Source of the DNA: Puniceicoccales bacterium
GTDB taxonomy: Bacteria > Verrucomicrobiota > Verrucomicrobiia > Opitutales > JAIRLM01
Length of the DNA stretch: 19,595 nucleotides
Reading direction: 5' to 3'
Assembly (NCBI GenBank): GCA_031254835.1
Contig: JAIRTQ010000033.1
Span: 1-19,595, forward strand
Part shown: in pieces, positions 14,285-19,595 of the stretch
Position numbering within the stretch: the first letter of the stretch is position 1
Layout: each line of letters begins with the position of its first letter
Notes under the pieces: model-generated
The model's input: only the letters and a program-made list of their open reading frames with translations
Told to the model about the DNA's origin: nothing
Databases searched by the model: none
Made by a program: the position numbers and the translations under genes

Positions 14285-15138
14285 TTACCTAAGAAAGGGC
14301 TTTTTCATAGCTTCATCGCCTCTGTCGTCCCTAATAATTTTGAGCACAGCCTCACGGTCGGATTTCTTTTTTCGCTCCATTGCCGCGCTATTCTGGCTCG
14401 TGATCCCGCCGTGGCTTCGAAAATAGCGATAGCCGACATCGGAAAGTGCGCTGTATGCGGCAGCCTCTTTTACGATGAAATAAAAGAGAAGTACATCTTC
14501 GCACCACGTGATGTGATTTTTGGCGGCGAAATCTGAACATCTGCTGGCGCTGTCGCGAATGATATCGCCGCGCCACAGGCGCCCCCACAGGCTCCACATC
14601 ACTTTCTTTTTTTCGATCAAAGCGGGAATTTCTGTCACACTTCTGGCCTCAGCCGTCGGCGGCAAATTGCATTGCCAGAGAGCCAGCGACCGTTCTCCAT
14701 TTTTTTTACCCATTACGTGTGAAAGAAAACAATGTCCGCGCCGGTTCGCTTGGCCGAGGCAAGGGCCTTTTCGGCAATATTCGGAAAAAGTTCGTCGTCG
14801 GAATCCAAACAAAGAATGTATTCGCCGCTGGATGCGAGGAGGGACCGGATGCGGGTGAATAGTAGGCCCCGATTTTTTTCGTTTTCCAAAATTTTAATGC
14901 GCGGGTCCTTTTCGGCGTAGGACTTTAAAATTGCGAGGGAGCCATCCGTGGAGCCGTCGTCTACGCAGATGATCTCGATGTCCTTCAGCGTCTGATTGCA
15001 GGCGCTATTCAGCGCCGCCGGCAGCCAGGGCTCCACGTTATAGACGGGGATGCAGATGGAAACTTTTGGAGCAGCGATTGCAACGGAAGGGCCAAAAAGG
15101 AAGGACACATATGCTAGCGTCCTAACAAGAAAAGTCAC
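14285..15138 (-). pseudogene. Frameshifted family 2 glycosyltransferase with signal peptide
   Basis: The first part (15138-14713) has a GT-A fold start: VSICIPVYNVEPWL, ICVDDGSTDGS, ENEKNRGLL and LCLDSDDEL with the DxD-type metal site. It then meets TAA at 14713-14715. The rest continues in another frame (from about 14727 to 14285), with the typical GT2 end containing WCEDVLLFYF. Joining needs one frame change near 14716-14730, before the run of eight T (14700-14707), so that run alone does not explain it. The N-terminus is a convincing signal peptide (Arg, hydrophobic core, then SVAIAA), unusual for a GT2 enzyme. A GTG at 15138 or TTG at 15165 could start it. It occupies the place after ftsQ where ftsA is usual. 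A sequencing error cannot be excluded. Confidence 0.75.
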
Positions 15139-15240
15139 CGCGCCAGTGTTCGCATCTGACGGCAAATGGCAAGCAATATCGAACTACACGAAAGATTTCA
15201 CCATATTCAGCGATAGCGTGCAGAGTCACAATGTGATCAA

Positions 15241-16125
15241 TTAATTACTCGATCGCAACGGCTTGACGTAGGCCCTTCCGCGGATGCTGAGATCTACCCG
15301 GTCCAACGGCAGGAGATGGCGTTCCTTGGCGTCACGAAGGATGTACTCCAACTCCTCAAATTGTTTCGGAAGGTCTTCGCTCCGCAGGCGGAGGTGAGCG
15401 ACTGTGGGACAACGCACTTCGAACTCCTCCAGCTTGCCCGTGCGGCCGCAGGCACTTTCGTCCACGGAAATGGCTGACCAGGTGCCGACCGTTGTTCCGC
15501 CGATCTCTTTCGCCTCTTGAAGAACTTTGCACAGCTGGGGCACGAAAAGGAGGGTGGTATCGGCTACGACGGGTAACGAGCAGTGCAACTGCGGCAGTGC
15601 CGCAATCGCGTTCTCTTTCAATCCACTGCAAGGAAATACGAAGCCGTCTGAGGAGACAAATAGCCACTCGCGGCTGTTCCGCTGGGACACTTTGAAGAGC
15701 GGTGCCCGTTCTAAAATTTTTACTCTCAAGGTGTTTGGGTAGGCCCGTTCCACGTGCGCATCGCGGACCTGGGGACATTTGAGCAGCTCGGTGCGGCAAC
15801 GATGGATGTCGATGGCGCCGAGACTTGTCCCCCGCGGCAGGCGCAGCAGCTGTAAAACCTGCCCCCGTGGCAGAGTTCCAGACGTTCGGATCTCCACCCG
15901 CTCCAGCCGATACTTGGCTGCCAACCGCTGTTCTACGGCACTGCGCAGCTGCCGTGCTCCGAAAAGAATGACGAGGGCGGCGAAGGCAAAAAGGAGCACA
16001 ACAGCGATGCGTTTCGGGACTGGATGGCCCGCGGACTTCCGCATCATCGCCCGCGGCCGGATCGCACGCCTTGCGGGCCGGCAGGGAGAAGCGGTTTTTG
16101 TAGAACCTTTCCCACGCGTTTTCAT
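15241..16125 (-). CDS. ftsQ: Cell division protein FtsQ
   Basis: FtsQ links early and late divisome proteins (FtsBL) at midcell. The 294-aa product has a basic cytosolic N-terminus and one membrane helix at about 38-56 (IAVVLLFAFAALVILFG). A POTRA domain follows (about 74-144: LERVEIRTSG, LPRGTSLGAIDI, CPQVRDAHVERAYPNTLRVKILERAP), then the beta domain. I chose the ATG at 16125 because it overlaps the ddl stop as ATGA, the standard coupled arrangement in this cluster. There is no separate Shine-Dalgarno. The N-terminal extension is longer and more Arg-rich than in E. coli. ftsA and ftsZ do not follow. Confidence 0.85.
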   Translation of the reverse strand: MKTRGKGSTKTASPCRPARRAIRPRAMMRKSAGHPVPKRIAVVLLFAFAALVILFGARQLRSAVEQRLAAKYRLERVEIRTSGTLPRGQVLQLLRLPRGTSLGAIDIHRCRTELLKCPQVRDAHVERAYPNTLRVKILERAPLFKVSQRNSREWLFVSSDGFVFPCSGLKENAIAALPQLHCSLPVVADTTLLFVPQLCKVLQEAKEIGGTTVGTWSAISVDESACGRTGKLEEFEVRCPTVAHLRLRSEDLPKQFEELEYILRDAKERHLLPLDRVDLSIRGRAYVKPLRSSN

Positions 16126-17057
16126 GGGTAGCGGTAGCGCTGTCGCTCCAGGACCGGATGAATCAACTTTTGCAAACATTCGACGGGAGAAATGCCCGCG
16201 CCGACGGCGCAGTCGGGAAAAAAGCTGGTCTCCATAAAACCGGGGATGCCGTTTACCTCTAGAAAGAAAATTGCGCCGTCGGGACGGAGGAGAAAATCCA
16301 CTCGGGCCCAATCACGACAGTCGCAAAGAGAAAATGCCCGTTCGGCGTAGTTGCGGAGCCGAGCGGTCAGCTCGCCGCCGATGGGGGCGGGGCAGAGATG
16401 TTCCGCAGCGCCGGCCACGTACTTCGCTTCGTAGCTTAAAAAGTCCTCGGTGTAAGATATTTCTAGAACGGAAAGGGCCTTCCCGTGCAAAAGCGCCACG
16501 GTGATATCGCGGCCCCGACAGAAGGGCTCCACGATCCAGCGACCTCCCTCAATCTGCTCCAGCGTACGGGTCCAGCTGTCCTTGTCGCCGCACGAGTAGC
16601 ATTGGATGCTGCTGCCCCTATCGTTAGGCTTTAGGAATAGTTCAGAGGCGCCTACGGTCTCGCAAATCTCTTCGAAGGAAGGTTTCTCCTTCTCTGTCGC
16701 AGTAAATATGAAGTGGGGAAGAGTGGGAATGTCACCGCCAGCTATGCGCTCCTTAGTGCGTGCCTTATTAATGGTTAGCTCCATGCTGTCTTTGCCGCTT
16801 CCCACATAGACAAAGCCGTCCCTATCGAGAAGGGCCTGCAGCCGACCGTCTTCGCCGAATTCGCCGTGAATGAGTGGGAAAATAACCGTATGGCGCGGAT
16901 CCAGGCCCGGCGGCAAACCGTTGACCTCCAACTCGATGAGTCTGGACGGGAAAAGATTGGCGATGAGCTGGTGCGCATGACGGCCCGACCGCAGAGAAAT
17001 TTCCCGTTCGCTAGAGATCGCTCCCGACAGAATCAGGACTTCGTAATTTGCATTCAA
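16122..17057 (-). CDS. ddl: D-alanine--D-alanine ligase
   Basis: Ddl makes the D-Ala-D-Ala ending of the peptidoglycan stem peptide, using ATP. The 311-aa ATP-grasp protein contains SSEREISLRSG near the N-terminus and HGEFGEDG (64-71). It also has LKPNDRGSS (142-150, omega-loop and phosphate contacts), VEPFCRGRDITVALL, YEAKY (209-213), RVDF (252-255) and EVNGIPGF (267-274, metal ligands). I chose the TTG at 17057 because AGGAGG lies seven bases upstream. A GTG at 17090 would overlap murB and lacks such a site. The murB stop codon directly abuts this AGGAGG, so the genes are closely coupled. Confidence 0.93.
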   Translation of the reverse strand: MNANYEVLILSGAISSEREISLRSGRHAHQLIANLFPSRLIELEVNGLPPGLDPRHTVIFPLIHGEFGEDGRLQALLDRDGFVYVGSGKDSMELTINKARTKERIAGGDIPTLPHFIFTATEKEKPSFEEICETVGASELFLKPNDRGSSIQCYSCGDKDSWTRTLEQIEGGRWIVEPFCRGRDITVALLHGKALSVLEISYTEDFLSYEAKYVAGAAEHLCPAPIGGELTARLRNYAERAFSLCDCRDWARVDFLLRPDGAIFFLEVNGIPGFMETSFFPDCAVGAGISPVECLQKLIHPVLERQRYRYP

Positions 17058-17068
17058 ATGGAGCCCTC

Positions 17069-18028
17069 CTAGAAATTTGCCAAGTAGCACAGCTCCAACC
17101 CTAAGTCAATCTTAAAACATTCCTTAACAGCACGCTTGACGGAAAATGTGAGATTCAGAACATCGGCGCAGGTGGCGCTGCCGACGTTTATTGCAAAATT
17201 GCCGTGTTTTTGAGAAATTTGCGCATCCCCTACGCGAAATCCCTTCAAGCCGGCCAATTCGATGAGTTCTCCGGCTGAACGGGATGGGGGATTGCGAAAG
17301 AGGCAGCCGGCACTCGGCTCCCGCGGCTGTCGCTCCCGCCGCATTTTTGCCATTTCTTCCAACCTTCGCGAAATGCACTCACGGTCTCCATCCTGCCGGC
17401 GCAGTTCCACGGAAACTACGATGGCGCCCTTCGGCAGAGAGGAACGGCGGTAGGAAAATGTCGGCTTCAGGCGAAGCAGTTTTCCATCGCACCGCAAAAC
17501 GGCAACCTTCTCGACCAGATCGCCGATGGCGGAGCCGAACGCCCCCGCATTCTGAAAAATGGCTCCCCCGACGGTGCCCGGTATGCCGTCGCAAAATTCG
17601 TAGCCGCCGATGGCGTTCTCTCCGCAGAGACGGCCGAGGCGGCGCAGAGAAAGGCCGCAGCGAACGGTAATTCCTTCCAGGTGCAACTGATAGCGCTCCC
17701 AAAAGGTTCCTCTGAGCCGCAGGACGAGTCCGAAAAAGCCCTCGTCGTCTACGAGCAGGTTTGTGCCGGCACCGAGGACAAAGATGCGCAATTCAGCCTC
17801 TTGGGCGCAGCGGATGAGGAGGCGCAATTCCTCCAGCGAACGCGGCTCGGCGAAAAAGCGGGCCGGGCCGCCGATGCGGAATGAGGTGAAGCGGGCAAGC
17901 GAAACATTCTCTGTCGGAGCGAGTTGTGGAATAAATTCGCGACAGCGGCGGAGGAAACAGTTTTCCTGGAAACGCCGGCCCGTGACCGACGGGATAAGAT
18001 TTTTCGAACGCTGCCGAAAGAAGTCCAT
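17069..18028 (-). CDS. murB: UDP-N-acetylenolpyruvoylglucosamine reductase MurB
   Basis: MurB reduces the enolpyruvyl group with NADPH and FAD to make UDP-MurNAc in the cytosol. The 319-aa product has SFRIGGPARFF (49-59) and GAGTNLLV (86-93). It also has GIPGTVGGAIFQNAGAFG (148-165), the FAD-contacting loop, and SYRRSSL (192-198). The proton-donor motif reads SAGCLFRNP, with Cys241 where E. coli has Ser, and the terminal catalytic Glu is in LELCYL (312). The ATG at 18028 is one base beyond the murG stop. A start at 18061 would overlap murG. The N-terminal ~35 residues before the FAD domain are basic and not obviously conserved. Confidence 0.95.
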   Translation of the reverse strand: MDFFRQRSKNLIPSVTGRRFQENCFLRRCREFIPQLAPTENVSLARFTSFRIGGPARFFAEPRSLEELRLLIRCAQEAELRIFVLGAGTNLLVDDEGFFGLVLRLRGTFWERYQLHLEGITVRCGLSLRRLGRLCGENAIGGYEFCDGIPGTVGGAIFQNAGAFGSAIGDLVEKVAVLRCDGKLLRLKPTFSYRRSSLPKGAIVVSVELRRQDGDRECISRRLEEMAKMRRERQPREPSAGCLFRNPPSRSAGELIELAGLKGFRVGDAQISQKHGNFAINVGSATCADVLNLTFSVKRAVKECFKIDLGLELCYLANF

Positions 18029-18029
18029 G

Positions 18030-19127
18030 CTAGCGGCGTCGAAGATTTTCCAAAATCGCATCCACGATCAATTGGGCCGCATCCCCCGCTTCCGCCCGAA
18101 GATGGCCGAGAGCAAGCGTCATCGCCTTCGCCCGCTCCGGCTCCGCCAGGCGCCGCACAATATCTAATAGCTCCCCCATGCGGTCTTGCGGCAAGAGAAC
18201 CGATGCGCCGGCCGCCTCCATGGTCCGGCCGTTGGCCAGCTGGTGATTTCCCGAAGAAAATGGATAAGGGACGAGCACGTTCGGCAATCCAACGGCCACC
18301 AGCTCCGCCAAGGTACCGGCGCCCGCTCGGCAGACTGCGACGTCCGCGGCCGAGTAGAGCAGGGCCATGGCACCGCTAAAAGGCAAGTAGCGCATGGTCC
18401 ATCGGTTGCCATTTTTATCGCGGCGAAACCGTTCCAGCTCGCCCCCGCCGGGGCCCGTCAGGCAGATCCCGTGAAAACCGTGCGCGGCCAGTTCCAGTTC
18501 CCGTTCCACCATCCACCGGGTCAGCATCATAGCGCCTTGACTGCCGCCCACCAGCAGCAGCAGACGGCCAGATTCGGGTAAGCCTAGAGCCCGCCGCGCC
18601 TCCACCCTTTCGACCGGCACAAAGTCCCTTCGGAGCGGGTAGCCGGCCGCCACAAATTTCTTATTACGTCGGTAACGCCTTCGTGCCTTCAGGGGCGGCG
18701 GAAAAAATGCGCGGCGGGCAAAGGGGCCCAGCAGCCGAGTGGCCTTACCAGGGCGTAAGTTTGATTCGTGCAGATAGATGGGCTTTCTTTGGAAGAGCGC
18801 CGCCAGGCCCACCCAGAGGGACGTGAAACCGCCAAAGGCCAACACCGCATCGACTTCTTCCCGCTTCAGCAGCTTCCAGGCCCGAAAAAATCCGTGAAGG
18901 CCATTCCAGAGAAATTTCATCAAAAGAACGGGGCGTGGGCTAAATCCACTTCCGGGAATGGGATGAAACCGCAAATTGCCGTAGTCGGCCGCAAGGCGGC
19001 CGTCGACCCCTTTTTCACTGATGGCCATGGGGCCACTGTGCCCCAATTCGCTCAACCGCTGTGCAATGGCAATTCCGGGAGACAGATGTCCTCCCGTGCC
19101 GCCACAGGCTATCAAAATTCGCACCAC
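18030..19127 (-). CDS. murG: MurG, lipid II synthase (UDP-GlcNAc transferase)
   Basis: MurG adds GlcNAc to lipid I on the inner face of the membrane, giving lipid II. The 365-aa GT-B protein has the N-terminal GGTGGH loop (9-14), SGFSPRPV, the acceptor-side YLHESNLRPGKATR, and the central VGGSQGA. The UDP-GlcNAc site contains CRAGAGTLAEL and PYPFSSGNHQLANG. Two adjacent GTG codons (19127 and 19124) can start it; GGAG lies seven bases before the second. It follows lpxK by about 60 bases and is followed directly by murB, without murC between them. Confidence 0.96.
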   Translation of the reverse strand: MVRILIACGGTGGHLSPGIAIAQRLSELGHSGPMAISEKGVDGRLAADYGNLRFHPIPGSGFSPRPVLLMKFLWNGLHGFFRAWKLLKREEVDAVLAFGGFTSLWVGLAALFQRKPIYLHESNLRPGKATRLLGPFARRAFFPPPLKARRRYRRNKKFVAAGYPLRRDFVPVERVEARRALGLPESGRLLLLVGGSQGAMMLTRWMVERELELAAHGFHGICLTGPGGGELERFRRDKNGNRWTMRYLPFSGAMALLYSAADVAVCRAGAGTLAELVAVGLPNVLVPYPFSSGNHQLANGRTMEAAGASVLLPQDRMGELLDIVRRLAEPERAKAMTLALGHLRAEAGDAAQLIVDAILENLRRR

Positions 19128-19189
19128 GGCTCTCCATTGGGTCCAGTAGGCGCTCCTTTGGCAACGGCAATTTGCGCCGGGCGAGACGC

Positions 19190-19595
19190 TCAGCGAGCCG
19201 GTCGTTCCGCCGAAGACGGTTGGCCACCGACCCGTCGGAGCAGCTCCTGAAAATCCTTCTCGCCCCGTAAAATTTCGATTTCCACACGCAAGTAATAGGT
19301 AGTCAATGGATAATATCTATTCGGGTTGAGGCGAACGGCGTCCTTCTCGGTGGTGATGACCCATTCTGCTCCGCGGCTTAGAGCTGCCGTAAAAATTTTC
19401 TCTAAATCTTCTTCTTGGAAGCGGTAGTGGTCAGGGTAGCGTTTTTTATACACCAAAATCGCGCCTTCCTTCTCCAAGAAGCGTTCAAAGCTCTCCGGCA
19501 CGGCGATGCCGCTAAAGGCAGCCAGCCGCCGCCCCGCGAGGGAAGCGAGCGGAATCGGCCCGCCCGTTCCATGAACTTCGCAGAGCCGTTTCGGG
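19190..19595 (-). CDS. lpxK: Tetraacyldisaccharide 4'-kinase LpxK, C-terminal part (5' end outside window)
   Basis: LpxK phosphorylates the lipid A precursor at the inner membrane, so the cell makes lipid A. The frame is open to the right edge, so only the last ~134 residues are seen. They include the family signature AAFSGIAVPESFERFLE. The C-terminal region follows with YPDHYRFQEEDLEKIF and WVITTEKDAVRL, equivalent to the usual DHH/FS.aDl and TEKDAVK motifs. The N-terminal P-loop lies outside the window. It heads the run of cell-envelope genes on this strand. Confidence 0.9.
   Translation of the reverse strand, partial: PKRLCEVHGTGGPIPLASLAGRRLAAFSGIAVPESFERFLEKEGAILVYKKRYPDHYRFQEEDLEKIFTAALSRGAEWVITTEKDAVRLNPNRYYPLTTYYLRVEIEILRGEKDFQELLRRVGGQPSSAERPAR

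Noticed and set aside
14700..14707. Run of eight T as the cause of the glycosyltransferase frameshift or a programmed slip site
   Set aside because: On the coding strand the first frame ends at TAA before the run is reached, so the frame change must lie earlier (about 14716-14730), and no canonical slippery heptamer is there.
15050..15244. 64-aa + strand frame at the start of the glycosyltransferase
   Set aside because: Antisense to the signal peptide and GT-A motifs; no independent support.
1..19595. CRISPR arrays, insertion sequences or other tRNA genes
   Set aside because: No regularly spaced direct repeats, transposase motifs or further T-arm signatures were seen by eye.

Overview
The window is chromosomal DNA from a Gram-negative bacterium. 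It carries LpxK (lipid A synthesis), peptidoglycan genes (murG, murB, ddl), ftsQ, two chaperone blocks and a tmRNA gene. A CdaZ-type diadenylate cyclase with an EIIA-like N-terminus, the gene order and the protein style best fit the Verrucomicrobiota/PVC group (perhaps Opitutia/Puniceicoccales). That placement is inference. An OTU-type cysteine protease, an Inc-like bilobed membrane protein and a frameshifted glycosyltransferase suggest a symbiont or parasite of eukaryotic cells.

Layout. 1-538 (+): 3' end of a probable outer-membrane beta-barrel gene. 535-3035 (-): two accessory genes, an Inc-like two-helix membrane protein and a membrane-anchored OTU-like protease. 3149-4504 (-): an EIIA-like/PK_C-like/DAC diadenylate cyclase. 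4686-6013 (+): a small helical protein coupled to a membrane-anchored DUF4340-like protein. 6054-12615 (-): dnaK, groES, groEL, grpE and dnaJ, all on one strand. They are interrupted by an oppositely oriented 104-aa membrane protein gene (8041-8355, +). 12616-13177: the dnaK upstream region with palindromes, plus a doubtful Cys-containing ORF. 13178-13744 (-): a divergent PncC/CinA-C protein. 13806-14204 (+): a one-piece tmRNA. 14285-15138 (-): a frameshifted family 2 glycosyltransferase with a signal peptide. 15241-19595 (-): ftsQ, ddl, murB, murG and lpxK (cut by the window end), tightly packed with overlaps of a few bases.

How it fits together. The right third is the envelope and division operon, read lpxK > murG > murB > ddl > ftsQ. 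murC is absent from its usual place between murG and murB, and ftsA/ftsZ do not follow ftsQ. The centre is a heat-shock and ribosome-rescue hub. No CIRCE element was found, but the groES Shine-Dalgarno lies in a hairpin that could act as an RNA thermometer. The left end is the most novel part. Each of three accessory genes has a promoter-like element so close to its start codon that the mRNA would be leaderless or nearly so, and one overlaps a perfect 7-3-7 palindrome. Together these genes look like a small set of host-interaction proteins set among housekeeping genes.
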